From NCBI RefSeq assembly GCF_001424945.1, contig NZ_LMCW01000001.1, positions 482,919 to 546,918 on the forward strand: 64,000 nt of DNA. Reading direction: 5' to 3'. The position numbers and the translations under genes were made by a program. The notes beneath the pieces are model-generated. The model worked only from the letters and a program-made list of their open reading frames with translations, had not been told where the DNA came from and searched no databases. This DNA is from Rhizobium sp. Root1203. GTDB taxonomy: Bacteria; Pseudomonadota; Alphaproteobacteria; Rhizobiales; Rhizobiaceae. Every line of letters begins with the position of its first letter. The stretch's first letter is position 1. This document shows positions 17,656 to 27,106 of this stretch, piece by piece.

Positions 17656-19152
17656 TCAGATGTCGCTTGCGGCGTCCGACCAGAGGTCGGCGGCCTGGGC
17701 GGCGGTCATGCGCCGGACTTCGGCTTCGTGGCGGCGGTTGGCGAAGAGTTCGCTTGCCATGATCTGGTCGGCGAGGTCGGCCGGCAGGGACAGGATCACG
17801 CGTGCGTCGCCGCCGTGGATGCCGCCGAGTTCCGAGCGCTTGCCGGTGATCATGCCGCCGGCCACCGTGTTGTTGGTGTCCGGGTCGATCAGGATGAACG
17901 AGCCCGAGGAGCGGTTCTGCTCGTAGGGATCGAAGATCGCGGCCTCGTCGAAGGAGAGATGCACCTTGCCGATGGCATTCATGTAGAGCGTCTCGGCCGA
18001 CGTCCATGTTCCGCTCTTCAGCTGCAGCTGGGCGACCGGCTGCACCTGCACGCGCTGGCGGCGGCTGCCGCTCTTCAGCCAGTAGCGTTTGCCGGCCTCG
18101 ATGCCTTCGGGCTGCAGCGCCACGAGCTGGGCGTCGAACGAGAGGCCGACCTGCGGCTGCGCGTCGATCGACACGATCATGTCGCCGCGCGCGACGTCCA
18201 CCTGGCGGTCGAGGACGAGCGTGATCGCATCGCCGGCAACGGCCGCGTTGCGCACGAGATCGAAGGTGACGATCTTCGAGACGTTGGCCACCATGCCGGA
18301 CGGCAGGATCATGACGCTGTCGCCGGGCTTCACCGAGCCGCCGGCAACTGTGCCCTGATAGCCGCGGAAGCTCTCGCCCGGACGCGAGACGCGCTGGACG
18401 GAGAGGCGGAAGCCGACGGTCTGCGATGACCGCACGGTGGCAAGCTCAAGCGTCTCGACCAGCGTCGGGCCGGAATACCACGGCATCGCCGCTTCGCCGG
18501 AATAGACGACGTTTTCGCCCTTCAGCGCCGACATCGGGATCGCGGTGATCTGCTTGACGCCGAGAGACAGCGCGAACTCGCGGAACTCGTGCGTGATCCT
18601 CTCGAAGCCGGCACGGTCGTAGTTCGTCAGGTCGATCTTGTTGATCGCCAGCACGAACTGCTTGATGCCGAGCAGCGAGGCGATCGTCGCATGACGGCGC
18701 GTCTGTTCGAGAATGCCGGCGCGTGCGTCCACGAGCAGGATCGCGAGATCCGCGGTCGATGCGCCCGTTGCCATGTTGCGCGTATACTGTTCGTGGCCCG
18801 GTGTGTCGGCGACGATGAACGAGCGCTTGTCGGTCGAAAAATAGCGATAGGCGACATCGATGGTGATGCCCTGTTCGCGCTCGGCCTGCAGGCCGTCGAG
18901 CAGCAGCGCGAAGTCGGGCAGGCCGAGATCGTTCTGCTTGCCGGTGGAATCGCGCTGCAGCGTCGCGGCCTGATCTTCCTTCACCGCCTTGGTATCCCAG
19001 AGCAGGCGTCCGATCAGCGTGGACTTCCCGTCATCGACGCTGCCGCAGGTGATGAGCCGGAGCGGTCGCGTGTCGCGCACGGCCTTGAGAGGCTCGGCAG
19101 CGGGCAAGGGGACGACGGTTGCGGCCGAGGCTGCTGTTTGAGCTGCAGTCAT
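17656..19152 (-). CDS. cysN: Sulfate adenylyltransferase subunit 1 (GTPase)
   Basis: GTP-driven subunit of ATP sulfurylase, making adenosine 5'-phosphosulfate. From the ATG at 19152 the product is 498 residues. GTPase motifs are visible: GSVDDGKST near residue 36 (G1), DTPGHEQY (G3) and NKID (G4), followed by the EF-Tu-like beta-barrel domains. No APS kinase (CysC) domain is fused at the C-terminus, unlike NodQ/CysNC. The gene begins one base after the cysD stop; a longer open frame upstream overlaps cysD and is rejected. It acts with CysD as a heterodimer. Confidence 0.96.
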   Translation of the reverse strand: MTAAQTAASAATVVPLPAAEPLKAVRDTRPLRLITCGSVDDGKSTLIGRLLWDTKAVKEDQAATLQRDSTGKQNDLGLPDFALLLDGLQAEREQGITIDVAYRYFSTDKRSFIVADTPGHEQYTRNMATGASTADLAILLVDARAGILEQTRRHATIASLLGIKQFVLAINKIDLTNYDRAGFERITHEFREFALSLGVKQITAIPMSALKGENVVYSGEAAMPWYSGPTLVETLELATVRSSQTVGFRLSVQRVSRPGESFRGYQGTVAGGSVKPGDSVMILPSGMVANVSKIVTFDLVRNAAVAGDAITLVLDRQVDVARGDMIVSIDAQPQVGLSFDAQLVALQPEGIEAGKRYWLKSGSRRQRVQVQPVAQLQLKSGTWTSAETLYMNAIGKVHLSFDEAAIFDPYEQNRSSGSFILIDPDTNNTVAGGMITGKRSELGGIHGGDARVILSLPADLADQIMASELFANRRHEAEVRRMTAAQAADLWSDAASDI

Positions 19153-19153
19153 C

Positions 19154-20107
19154 TCAGAAATATCCTTCACGCTTCTTTTTTTCCATGGAGCCGGATTGGT
19201 CGCGATCGATCGCGCGGCCCTGGCGTTCGGAGACCGTTGCGATCTCGAGTTCGGCAATCACCTCTTCGAGAGTGGTTGCCTGGGAGGGAATGGCGCCGGT
19301 CAGCGGAAAGTCGCCGAGCGTGCGGAAACGGATCATGCCTTCCTGGCGAACTTCGCCCGGCAGCAGTTCCAGGCGCGGGTCTTCGGCAAGGATCATCATG
19401 CCGTCGCGCTCGACGTATGGCCGCTTCTTGGCATAGTAGAGCGGCACGAGCGGGATATCCTCGGCCTGGATGTAGCGCCAGATGTCGACCTCGGTCCAGT
19501 TCGACAGCGGGAAGGCGCGCACGCTTTCGCCCTTGCGGATCTGGCCGTTGTAGACGTTCCAGAGTTCCGGGCGCTGGTTGCGCGGATCCCAGCGATGGTC
19601 GGGCGTGCGGAAGGAATAGATGCGCTCCTTGGCGCGGCTTGCTTCCTCGTCGCGGCGTGCGCCGCCAAAGGCCGCGTCGAACTGGCCGGCGTCGAGCGCC
19701 TGGCGCAGCCCTTCCGTCTTCATGATATCGGTAAAGGTTGCCGAGCCATGGGTGAATGGCGTGACGCCCTCTGCCGCTCCGCGCGGATTGATGTGCTCGA
19801 TCAGGTCGAGATCGTATTTCTTCGCGGTCTGGTCGCGAAACGCGATCATCTCGCGGAACTTCCAGCCGGTGTTGACGTGCAGCAGCGGGAAGGGGACGCG
19901 ACCGGGGTAGAAGGCCTTGCGCGCCAGATGCAGCAGCACGGACGAATCCTTGCCGATCGAATAGAGCATCACGGGACGCTCGAACTCGGCGGCCACTTCG
20001 CGGAAGATGTGGATGGATTCGTTTTCGAGGGCTTTCAGATGCGGGTCGAGCGGCGACTTGCTGCTCTGCGGATTGTTGAGTTCCGTATCCGGACGGCTAT
20101 CGGGCAT
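19154..20107 (-). CDS. cysD: Sulfate adenylyltransferase subunit 2
   Basis: Catalytic subunit of ATP sulfurylase. The 317-residue product has the PP-loop [14 protein letters not shown] (near residue 49), the [16 protein letters not shown] block and the family end [10 protein letters not shown]. It is followed one base later by cysN and preceded by cysH with a 111-base gap that contains a hairpin. The order cysH-cysD-cysN is common in rhizobia. Confidence 0.97.
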   Translation of the reverse strand: MPDSRPDTELNNPQSSKSPLDPHLKALENESIHIFREVAAEFERPVMLYSIGKDSSVLLHLARKAFYPGRVPFPLLHVNTGWKFREMIAFRDQTAKKYDLDLIEHINPRGAAEGVTPFTHGSATFTDIMKTEGLRQALDAGQFDAAFGGARRDEEASRAKERIYSFRTPDHRWDPRNQRPELWNVYNGQIRKGESVRAFPLSNWTEVDIWRYIQAEDIPLVPLYYAKKRPYVERDGMMILAEDPRLELLPGEVRQEGMIRFRTLGDFPLTGAIPSQATTLEEVIAELEIATVSERQGRAIDRDQSGSMEKKKREGYF

Positions 20108-20175
20108 TACTAACTCCAGACTTCGATCATTCGCGGGCGGGAGGCATCCGGAATGGAGTACAATTCAGACTTCGG

Positions 20176-20200
20176 GGAGCGCAGATGGTTGCCGCGCTCC
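20176..20200 (-). promoter_or_regulatory. Hairpin in the cysH-cysD gap
   Basis: A seven-base perfect inverted repeat GGAGCGC/GCGCTCC with an eleven-base loop lies between the cysH stop and cysD start. It could be an attenuator, an mRNA-processing or stabilising hairpin, or a weak terminator that lowers cysDN expression relative to cysH. Confidence 0.4.
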
Positions 20201-20218
20201 GGTCCCGAGGTCGACGGG

Positions 20219-20962
20219 CTATTGTTGGACGGCAATCGCGGCGGCCTCTTCGGCAACATGCAGGCCGCATTCGCGCGTCTGGTCCTGCTCCCACCACCAG
20301 CGGCCGGCGCGCTCGGGCTCGCCGGGCTTGATGGCTCGCGTGCAGGGCTCGCAGCCGATCGAGGGGTAGCCGCGCGCATGCAGCGGGTTGATCGGGACGC
20401 CGTTGTCGGCGACATAGGCCTTGATGACGTCGATATCCCAGTCGGCCAGCGGGTTGACCTTGAGGAGATGCCGCTCGGCGTCGTACTCGGCAAAAGGCGT
20501 CTCGGCGCGGTTGGCGGACTGGCCGCGGCGAAGGCCGGTGATCCAGATCGTTGCTCCAGCGAGCGCGCGCGCAAGCGGCTTCAGCTTGCGCACGCCACAA
20601 CAGGCATGCCTGGCTTCGACGCTCTCGTAGAAGCCGTTCAGACCGTATTGGGCGGCATAGGCGTCGATATCGGCCTGCTCCGGCTCGTAGCGGCTGATAT
20701 GGATGTCGTACTGCTTTTCGGTTTCGTCGAGCAGCGCGAGCGTTTCGGCAAAGAGCCTGCCGGTCTGCAGCGTCACGACGTCGATCGGCAGGCGGTGATT
20801 GCCGATCTCCGCCGTAATCACCTGATCCTCGATGCCGAGCGACGTGGTGAAGACGACGCGCCCGCCAAGACCGGCCACGAACGACAGACGTTCGGCCAGG
20901 TCGAGGCTAGCAAGTTTCGCGTTCAGCGTTTCCGCCTCTTCGATTGTGTGGGCAACAGTCAT
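20219..20962 (-). CDS. cysH: Adenylylsulfate (APS) reductase, assimilatory, [4Fe-4S] type
   Basis: Reduces activated sulfate to sulfite with thioredoxin. The 247-residue protein has the two cysteine pairs that bind the [4Fe-4S] cluster of APS reductases, Cys121-Cys122 (CCGVRK) and Cys204/Cys207 (CEPC), and the catalytic C-terminal ECGLH (Cys232). Enzymes specific for PAPS lack the cluster cysteines, so APS is the likely substrate, which fits the absence of an APS kinase domain in cysN. It is the first gene of the cysH-D-N set and is divergent from an Rrf2 regulator. Confidence 0.95.
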   Translation of the reverse strand: MTVAHTIEEAETLNAKLASLDLAERLSFVAGLGGRVVFTTSLGIEDQVITAEIGNHRLPIDVVTLQTGRLFAETLALLDETEKQYDIHISRYEPEQADIDAYAAQYGLNGFYESVEARHACCGVRKLKPLARALAGATIWITGLRRGQSANRAETPFAEYDAERHLLKVNPLADWDIDVIKAYVADNGVPINPLHARGYPSIGCEPCTRAIKPGEPERAGRWWWEQDQTRECGLHVAEEAAAIAVQQ

Positions 20963-21371
20963 GGGAGTCCTGTCCTAGATGCTGACCGGAGTATCGCAGG
21001 TCAGGAATGGATCGGACAGAAAAAGGCATTTCGAATGCGGGCGTGAAAGGAGCAAATATCTCTCCCCTCGCACTGCAATGCAGAAAAGCAGCCGCGCGAA
21101 CGATCGAAATCGCTCGCGAGCCCTAATGTCTATTGAATTAGTAGAGTTACACGTTGCCTGTCAATCGGAAATCTGAATTGATAGCGCCGGGGTCAAATTT
21201 TAGCGTAGATTCATATTCATGGGCCGAGGGCAAAAAACAAGGCCAAAAACCTTATGTCTCAGGGGTTTCGCTTCTTCGTTCAAATTCCGTTCATGCAGGA
21301 AGTGCGATAGAGATACGGTGATAATTTCGGCGGGCTGAGAATCAGCCCCCATGTGTGTGTCGACAGGCAAA
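20963..21371. other. Intergenic region between cysH and the Rrf2 gene
   Basis: About 400 bases, noticeably richer in A+T than the genes on either side. It has to contain both divergent promoters. The imperfect palindrome CTATTGAATTAGTAG (21130-21144), with matching CTA/TAG ends and alternating symmetry, is a possible binding site for the Rrf2 regulator. I see no gene or RNA in this stretch. Confidence 0.45.
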
Positions 21372-21818
21372 ATGATTACCCAGAAAGCCAAATACGCGCT
21401 GAGAGCGCTGACCGTTCTGGCCGAGGCCGCTGACGGCGAACCTGTGATGATCTCCGACATTGCGGCGCAGCAGAAGATACCGAAGAAATTCCTGGAGCAG
21501 ATTTTGCTCGACCTGAAACACCAGGGTATCGTCTCCAGCCGGCGCGGCAAGCAGGGCGGCTATCTGCTGTTGAAACCAGCCGATATGATCACCTTCGGCG
21601 AGGTGCTGCGCATCATCGACGGTCCGATCGCTCCGCTGCCCTGCCTGTCGATCACCGCCTATCGCAAATGCGATGACTGCGACGGCGAACAGAACTGCGA
21701 AATCCGCCACGTCTTCGCAAAAGTCGCGGATGCGACGCGCAAGGTGCTTTTCTCCACGACCATTGCCGACGCCATTGCGCCCGCCAAGATTGCGCAGGTC
21801 ACACGCATGCTGGCCTAG
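21372..21818 (+). CDS. Rrf2 family transcriptional regulator with cysteine cluster
   Basis: The 148-residue product has the Rrf2 winged helix (ALRALTVLAEA to SRRGKQGGYLLLKPA, residues 9-70) and a central cysteine patch: Cys91, Cys100, Cys103 and Cys109. Three such cysteines ligate a Fe-S cluster in IscR, NsrR and RirA; here the spacing C-x8-C-x2-C-x5-C differs somewhat. Placed divergently from cysH-cysD-cysN, it is a good candidate for a regulator of sulfate assimilation, comparable in position to CymR/CysR-type Rrf2 proteins. Start at 21372 chosen because homology begins MITQKAKYAL; seven upstream in-frame residues are unlikely. Confidence 0.88.
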   Translation: MITQKAKYALRALTVLAEAADGEPVMISDIAAQQKIPKKFLEQILLDLKHQGIVSSRRGKQGGYLLLKPADMITFGEVLRIIDGPIAPLPCLSITAYRKCDDCDGEQNCEIRHVFAKVADATRKVLFSTTIADAIAPAKIAQVTRMLA

Positions 21819-21867
21819 CGGGCGGTCCCGGTCTCTTCGCGGCGCTTTGCGTGGGCGAGGCCGACAA

Positions 21868-21969
21868 TTGCGCGGCCTGCTAGGCGAGCGCAGCGAGGCG
21901 TTCGGTCTCTGGGGTGACAACAAGATTGACGGTCTGGCCTATCAGGACAGGATCCGGGGCGAGTGGTGA
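21868..21969 (+). pseudogene. Remnant of a VapC-partner antitoxin (C-terminal end only)
   Basis: From a TTG at 21868 a 33-codon frame encodes an antitoxin-like tail: LLGERSEAFGLWGDNKIDG followed by [11 protein letters not shown]. Antitoxins paired with PIN toxins often end with an aromatic 'FG.W.D...DG..Y...R..W' segment that blocks the toxin. The frame stops with TGA overlapping the GTG start region of vapC (GTGGTGA at 21963-21969), the usual coupling of such operons. The N-terminal DNA-binding part is missing, so this is either a decayed antitoxin or a minimal neutralising peptide. Confidence 0.5.
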
Positions 21970-22364
21970 GGCCGCTGTTCGATACCAACATCCTGATCGA
22001 CTACCTCAACGCGATTCCCGCCGCGGCCGAAGAGCTTGACCGCTACGAAAGCGCTGCGATCAGTATCATCACCTGGATGGAGGTGTTGGCGGGTGCCGCA
22101 CCTGACGTCGTCGATGCGACACGCCGTTTCCTCGCCGGCTTCCAGATCGTTCCGTTGCAAGCTGCTATCGCGGAAAAGGCGGTTCAGATCAGGCGGGCGC
22201 ACCGAATAAGATTACCCGACGCGATCATCTGGGCGACCGCTGCGACAAATTCGATGCTTCTTGTGACGAGGAACACGAAGGAATTTCCCGCCAGTTCGCC
22301 AGATGTGCGTATTCCCTGCGTTCTCGCAACCGTTACCGATCGCTCACCGCCCAGCGCGGGTTGA
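21963..22364 (+). CDS. vapC: PIN-domain ribonuclease toxin, VapC family
   Basis: A 133-residue PIN domain. Acidic active-site residues are visible in [12 protein letters not shown] (Asp7 and Asp13 region), MEVLAG (Glu near 40) and [11 protein letters not shown] (Asp near 87), followed by [10 protein letters not shown]. The start is GTG at 21963 or 21966, overlapping the stop of an antitoxin remnant. VapC toxins cut tRNA or rRNA. The 3' end overlaps the 3' end of convergent betA by 32 bases. With no complete antitoxin in front, it may be silent, controlled by another antitoxin, or restrained by the short remnant. Confidence 0.85.
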   Translation: MVRPLFDTNILIDYLNAIPAAAEELDRYESAAISIITWMEVLAGAAPDVVDATRRFLAGFQIVPLQAAIAEKAVQIRRAHRIRLPDAIIWATAATNSMLLVTRNTKEFPASSPDVRIPCVLATVTDRSPPSAG

Positions 22365-23982
22365 TCCACGGCTCCTGGTTGGAACGCGGCAGCGGCTGCT
22401 TGCCGAGGATGTGGTCGGCAGCCTTCTCGCCGGTCATGATCGATGGCCCGTTGAGGTTGCCGTAGGTGACGTGCGGGAAGATGGAGCTGTCGGCCACGCG
22501 CAATCCGTCGACGCCGATCACCCGGGTCTCGGGATCGACGACCGCCGTCGGATCGTCCTTGGCGCCCATCTTGCAGGTGCCGCAGGGGTGATAGGCGCTT
22601 TCCAGATGCTCGCGCAGGAAGGCATCGATCTGGTCGTCCGTCTGCACGCCTTCGCCCGGCTGGATCTCCGGTCCGCGATAGTGATCGAATGCCTGCTGCC
22701 CGAAGATCTCGCGGGTCAGCCGCACGCAGTGGCGGAACTTTTCCCAGTCCTCGGCATGGCTCATGTAGTTGAAGCGAATGACGGGATCGGCCTTCGGGTC
22801 CGGGGACTGCAGCGTGACGTTGCCGCGCGACTTCGACAGGTTATAGCCGACATGCACCTGGAAGCCGTGGCTCTTGGCTGCCGCCTTGCCGTCGTAGCTG
22901 ATCGCCACCGGCAGGAAGTGGTACTGGATGTCGGGTTGCTTGACGCCGGGCGCCGAGCGCAGGAAGGCGCAGGCCTCGAACTGGTTGGACGTCCCGAGCC
23001 CCGACCGCGTCAGGAGCCACTGCGCGCCCGCCACGCCTTGCCAGAACCAGGGAAGCCAGGAATAAAGCGAGACAGGCTTGGTGCTTACCTGCTGGAAATA
23101 GAATTCCATGTGGTCCTGAAGGTTGGCGCCGACGCCCGGCCGGTCTGCCTTCACCTCGATGCCCATCTCCTTGAGGTGCCCGCCCGGGCCGATGCCCGAC
23201 AGCATCAGCAGCTTCGGCGAATTGAACGAGGAGGCCGAAACGATCACCTCGCGGTTGGCCTTTACCACCTCCACCTTGCCGGCGCGCTCGATTTCGACGC
23301 CGGTCGCACGCCCGTTCTCGATCACCACCTTGCGGGCGAAGCCGTAGACCAGTTCGACATTGGCGCGCTTCAGCGCCGGCTTCAGGTAGGCGTTCGCGGC
23401 GGACCAGCGCCTGCCCTGGAAGATGGTCTGTTCCATCAGCCCGAAGCCTTCCTGCTTCGAGCCGTTATAGTCGTCCGTCGCCTCGAACCCGGCCTGCTTT
23501 CCGGCCTCGATGAAGGCGTGGAAGAGGGGGTTCGTCACGCCGCCGCGCTGCACGTGCAGCGGGCCGTCGGTGCCGCGCCAGCCCTCTTCGCCGCCATGGC
23601 TGTGCTCCATCCGCTTGAAATAGGGCAGCACGTCGGCATAGGCCCAGCCGTTGGCGCCGAGATCCTCCCAGCGATTGTAGTCTTCCGCATGGCCGCGCAC
23701 GTACACCATGCCGTTGATCGACGACGAGCCGCCGATCACCTTGCCGCGCGGCGCGGTGATGCGCCGGTTGTTGAGCGCAGGCTCGGGCTCCGAGAGGTAG
23801 CCCCAGTTATAGCGCTTCATGCTCATCGGCCAGGCAAGCGCTGCCGGCATCTGGATGAACGGCCCGAAATCGCTGCCGCCGGCCTCGATGACGATCACGC
23901 TGTTCCGGCCGTCTTCCGAGAGGCGGTATGCAAGTGCCGAGCCCGCCGAGCCGGAACCGATGATGACGAAATCTGCCTGCAT
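22333..23982 (-). CDS. betA: Choline dehydrogenase
   Basis: FAD-dependent GMC oxidoreductase that oxidises choline to betaine aldehyde. The 549-residue product begins with the FAD-binding motif [18 protein letters not shown] and contains [18 protein letters not shown] and the catalytic-His region [11 protein letters not shown] use the ATG at 23982 (MQADFVII), as in S. meliloti BetA; another in-frame ATG at 23994 adds four residues. It is the last gene of betI-betB-betA; betB ends 46 bases before it. The 3' end runs 32 bases into convergent vapC. Confidence 0.97.
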   Translation of the reverse strand: MQADFVIIGSGSAGSALAYRLSEDGRNSVIVIEAGGSDFGPFIQMPAALAWPMSMKRYNWGYLSEPEPALNNRRITAPRGKVIGGSSSINGMVYVRGHAEDYNRWEDLGANGWAYADVLPYFKRMEHSHGGEEGWRGTDGPLHVQRGGVTNPLFHAFIEAGKQAGFEATDDYNGSKQEGFGLMEQTIFQGRRWSAANAYLKPALKRANVELVYGFARKVVIENGRATGVEIERAGKVEVVKANREVIVSASSFNSPKLLMLSGIGPGGHLKEMGIEVKADRPGVGANLQDHMEFYFQQVSTKPVSLYSWLPWFWQGVAGAQWLLTRSGLGTSNQFEACAFLRSAPGVKQPDIQYHFLPVAISYDGKAAAKSHGFQVHVGYNLSKSRGNVTLQSPDPKADPVIRFNYMSHAEDWEKFRHCVRLTREIFGQQAFDHYRGPEIQPGEGVQTDDQIDAFLREHLESAYHPCGTCKMGAKDDPTAVVDPETRVIGVDGLRVADSSIFPHVTYGNLNGPSIMTGEKAADHILGKQPLPRSNQEPWINPRWAVSDR

Positions 23983-24028
23983 GATGGATCCCATGGTTCT
24001 TGTTTTGGTACGGCTCGGCGCTCAACGT

Positions 24029-25492
24029 TCAATAAGGCGACTGCACCGGCCCCATGCCGACATAGACCGTCTTCAGCTCCGAATAGTGCTCCAGCGCGGC
24101 AAGCGAATTCTCGCGGCCGAAGCCGGATTGCTTCGATCCGCCGAAGGGGATTTCGACCGGGCAGAGATTGTAGGTGTTGATCCAGAGCGTACCGGCTTCC
24201 AGCTGGTCGACGACGCGGTGGGCGCGGGTGATGTCGGAGGTGAAGACGCCTCCGGAAAGGCCGAATTCGGTAGCATTCGCCCGGCCGATCACGTCGGCCT
24301 CGTCGTCGAAATCGAGCACGCACATGACCGGGCCAAAGATCTCTTCGCGGGCGATCGTCATTCCGTCCGTCACGTCGGCAAAGACCGTCGGCTGCACATA
24401 GTAGCCTTCGCCGGAGACGTTGTTGGGAATGCCGCCGCCGGCGATCAGCGTCGCGCCTTCGGCCTTGCCCTTCTCGATATAGTCGAGGACCTTGCCGCGC
24501 TGCGCCCATGAGACCATCGGCCCGAGCTGCGTCGCCTCGTCCATCGGATCGCCGATGACGATTGCCTCGGTGCGTGCCTTCAGCCGCTTCAGGAATTCGC
24601 CCTTGATCGTCCTCTGGACGAAGACGCGCGTACCGTTGGAGCAGACTTGCCCGGTCGAATAGAAATTCCCGAGCATGGCGCCGCCGATGGCGCTGTCGAT
24701 GTCGGCATCGTCGAAAACGATCAGCGGCGACTTGCCGCCGAGCTCCATGGTGACGTGTTTGAGGTTTCCGGCGGCCGCTGCCGCAACCTTGCGTCCGGTC
24801 GGCACCGAGCCGGTCAGCGAGACCTTCGCGACATCGGGGTGATTGACGAGCAGCGGGCCGGTGGTGCGGTCGCCCTGGATGACGTTGTAAAGGCCCTTCG
24901 GCAGGCCGGCCTCGTGGAGGATCTCGGCGATCTTCAGGGCCCCGAGCGGCGTGTTTTCCGAAGGCTTGAACACCATGGCATTGCCGGCGGCGAGGGCGGG
25001 CGCGCCCTTCCAGCAGGCGATCTGCTGAGGATAGTTCCACGCGCCGATGCCGACGCAGACGCCGAGCGGGACACGTTTGGTATAGGCGAAATCGCCGCCG
25101 AGCGGGATGTAGGAGCCGTTGAGGCCGGCAGCGATGACGCCACCGAAGAACTCGAAGCTGTCGGCCCCCGAAGTCGGGTCGGCGACGATCGTTTCCTGGA
25201 TCGGCTTGCCGGTGTCGAGCGTTTCCAGCTCGGAAAGCTCGCGGTTGCGCTCGCGCATGATGTCGGCGGCGCGCTTCAGGATGCGGCCACGCGCGGTCGG
25301 GCTCATTGCCGCCCATTCCGGCTGCGCGCGCCTGGCGGCAGCGATCGCCTTTTCGACGATGGCAGGCGTTGCCGCATGCAGCCGGGCGATCACCTCTCCG
25401 GTGGCCGGATAGAGGCTTTCGATGACGCTGCCGCCGTCGTCTTCCACATATTCGCCGTCGATGAAGTGCGACGCCTTGGGTTGGGCTCTCAT
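24029..25492 (-). CDS. betB: Betaine aldehyde dehydrogenase
   Basis: NAD(P)-dependent aldehyde dehydrogenase converting betaine aldehyde to the osmoprotectant glycine betaine. The 487-residue product has the catalytic glutamate in [16 protein letters not shown] and catalytic cysteine in [13 protein letters not shown], plus [13 protein letters not shown] in the N-terminal part. The frame is open to 25579, but the family start [16 protein letters not shown] is at 25492. A RIME-like repeat lies between this gene and betI. Unlike the S. meliloti betICBA operon, no choline sulfatase gene betC is present. Confidence 0.97.
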   Translation of the reverse strand: MRAQPKASHFIDGEYVEDDGGSVIESLYPATGEVIARLHAATPAIVEKAIAAARRAQPEWAAMSPTARGRILKRAADIMRERNRELSELETLDTGKPIQETIVADPTSGADSFEFFGGVIAAGLNGSYIPLGGDFAYTKRVPLGVCVGIGAWNYPQQIACWKGAPALAAGNAMVFKPSENTPLGALKIAEILHEAGLPKGLYNVIQGDRTTGPLLVNHPDVAKVSLTGSVPTGRKVAAAAAGNLKHVTMELGGKSPLIVFDDADIDSAIGGAMLGNFYSTGQVCSNGTRVFVQRTIKGEFLKRLKARTEAIVIGDPMDEATQLGPMVSWAQRGKVLDYIEKGKAEGATLIAGGGIPNNVSGEGYYVQPTVFADVTDGMTIAREEIFGPVMCVLDFDDEADVIGRANATEFGLSGGVFTSDITRAHRVVDQLEAGTLWINTYNLCPVEIPFGGSKQSGFGRENSLAALEHYSELKTVYVGMGPVQSPY

Positions 25493-25526
25493 GTCAGTTG
25501 TCCTTGGATGGATTGAGGTGGTCGTC

Positions 25527-25647
25527 CCTTCTCCCCTCGGGGAGAAGGTGGCCCGCAGGGCCGGATGAGGGGGCGGCAATCTCGGCCTCGCGGTCGCTCA
25601 CCCCGTCTCATCGGTCCTTCGGACATCGTCTCCCCGAGGGGAGAAGG
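25527..25647. repeat. RIME-like palindromic repeat between betB and betI
   Basis: A ~120-base element bounded by two palindromes, CCTTCTCCCCTCGGGGAGAA (from 25527) and its counterpart TCTCCCCGAGGGGAGAAGG (25629-25647), with an internal GGCCCGCAGGGCC hairpin. This layout fits the Rhizobium-specific intergenic mosaic element. It contains the end and stop codon of betI. Related copies are at 43671-43705, 43894-44053 and, as a fragment, 51068-51120. Confidence 0.8.
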
Positions 25648-26230
25648 CAGAGGCGTTCGCAAGCAGCGCATTCACATAATCCTCCGTCAACGCGATCGAG
25701 GCTTCTATGCCGATTTGCGCCGATTTCAGACTTTGCCGGATATAGAGACCGTCGATCATCGCAGCCGCGCCCTCCGCGATGCGTTCTGCGGCATCGGGCG
25801 GGCAAAGCGCCTTCAGGTTGGCAAGCAGGTTCGAGCGCAGCCGCCGGGCATAGATGACGAGGAAGCGGCGCGTTTCTTCGGAGCGCTGCGCCTCGGCATA
25901 GAAGGCGAGCCAGGCGGCGATGGTTTCGGTCGCGAACTGGTCGGCGTGAAAACTGGCGCGGATGATCGCGGAGAGCTTTTGGCGTGGCGTCGCGGCCATC
26001 CGCAGCGCCGTCACGGCGTCGTCGCGCAACTGGCGTAGAAGCGAGCGCACGGTCTCGATCAGCAGCTGTTCCTTGCTGCCGAAATAATGATGCGCGAGCG
26101 CGGGCGAGACACCGGCCTGCCGTGCGATCTCGGACATGGTGACGCTGAGCGAGCCGTGATCCCCGATCACCCGCAGGGCTGCATCGACGAGCGCCTTGCG
26201 GCGCACAGGCTCCATTCCGACTTTCGGCAT
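25598..26230 (-). CDS. betI: TetR family repressor BetI
   Basis: Choline-sensing repressor of the bet genes. The product starts MPKVGMEPVRRKALVDAALR and has the TetR helix-turn-helix TMSEIARQAGVSPALAHHYF (about residues 32-51) and the BetI core AAWLAFYAEAQRSEETRR. It is 210 residues, and its last ~16 residues (FSPRGDDVRRTDETG) are encoded by the RIME-like repeat, so the native C-terminus seems to have been replaced or extended. A perfect 8-base inverted repeat lies ~33 bases upstream of the start codon and is the likely operator. Confidence 0.94.
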   Translation of the reverse strand: MPKVGMEPVRRKALVDAALRVIGDHGSLSVTMSEIARQAGVSPALAHHYFGSKEQLLIETVRSLLRQLRDDAVTALRMAATPRQKLSAIIRASFHADQFATETIAAWLAFYAEAQRSEETRRFLVIYARRLRSNLLANLKALCPPDAAERIAEGAAAMIDGLYIRQSLKSAQIGIEASIALTEDYVNALLANASAFSPRGDDVRRTDETG

Positions 26231-26262
26231 CGTACAGCTCCGGCAAAGACCGCATTCTAATG

Positions 26263-26282
26263 TTGATTGAGTAATCAATCAA
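26263..26282. promoter_or_regulatory. Candidate BetI operator
   Basis: Perfect inverted repeat TTGATTGA-GTAA-TCAATCAA, eight-base arms with a four-base spacer, located just upstream of betI. It resembles the TTGATTGx...xTCAATxx-type BetI site of E. coli, and fits choline-dependent autoregulation of betIBA. Confidence 0.75.
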
Positions 26283-26369
26283 TAAAAAATCTTTCAGCAT
26301 TCCGAAGACTTATCTCTTTGCATCCGCCGTTGTTGCGGCATATTCTTCTTACCAACCGGGAGGTGCATC

Positions 26370-26918
26370 ATGGCTGATATTTCCAATGGCATGTCTTTTT
26401 CGTCCCTTCGGTCGAAATGGGTCTGGTTTGCAATCCTTGGCGCTTTGCTGATCGCCTGCGGCGTCATCGCAGCCGGCAACGTGATCATGGCGACGGTCGT
26501 TTCGGTCTACTATGTCGGCGTGCTGATGCTCGTCGGTGGCATCGTCTATCTCATCCACGCCTTCCAGGTGCGCGGGTGGGATCAGCTGCTGTTCTGGGCT
26601 CTGAGCGGCGTTCTCTACGTGCTCGCCGGGGTCTTTGCCTTCTTGAACCCCATTCTCGCCTCGGCGGCGCTCACCCTGTTTCTCTCGATCGCGCTGCTGA
26701 TCGCCGGCGTTTTCCGCGTCTGGGTCGGCTGGCGCATGCGGCCGCTGAAGGGCTGGGGCTGGGTTGTCGCAAGCGGCGTCATCACGGCGCTGGCGGGCTT
26801 CGTCATCGTCCTCGGCTGGCCCGTCAACAGTCTTTGGATCCTTGGTCTTTTCCTCGCCTGCGACCTTATGATCCAGGGCTGGTCGATGCTCGCCTTCGCC
26901 TTCGCGATCCGTCGGTAG
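26370..26918 (+). CDS. HdeD-like membrane protein (DUF308)
   Basis: A 182-residue inner-membrane protein with six predicted membrane segments (for example WFAILGALLIACGVIAAGNV near residue 20 and VLMLVGGIVYLIHAF near 52). Three repeats of paired helices are typical for HdeD/DUF308, a family linked to acid stress in enterics. A GGGAGGTG ribosome-binding site precedes the ATG. It stands alone, divergent from betI across the operator region, so a shared stress response with the betaine genes is possible but not shown. Confidence 0.88.
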   Translation: MADISNGMSFSSLRSKWVWFAILGALLIACGVIAAGNVIMATVVSVYYVGVLMLVGGIVYLIHAFQVRGWDQLLFWALSGVLYVLAGVFAFLNPILASAALTLFLSIALLIAGVFRVWVGWRMRPLKGWGWVVASGVITALAGFVIVLGWPVNSLWILGLFLACDLMIQGWSMLAFAFAIRR

Positions 26919-27106
26919 TTGTGCCCGCAATCCACAGGCCGGTCATCACGGATTGTTTCTTTTTTGACAAGCTTGTGAGCAGGGGCTAAAATTCCTCGCA
27001 TAAGGGCAGCCGCGGAAACGGCGGTAACCGGCGGCTTTTGCCTGAAATGCTCATCCGTCCCCCGACTGGGCAGATTTCTGTCCCGCGAGGTAAAGGGAGG
27101 AATGTC

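Noticed and set aside
22303..24180. 625-codon open frame on the + strand
   Set aside because: Antisense to betA; composition is Arg/His/Leu-rich as typical for shadow frames; betA is certain.
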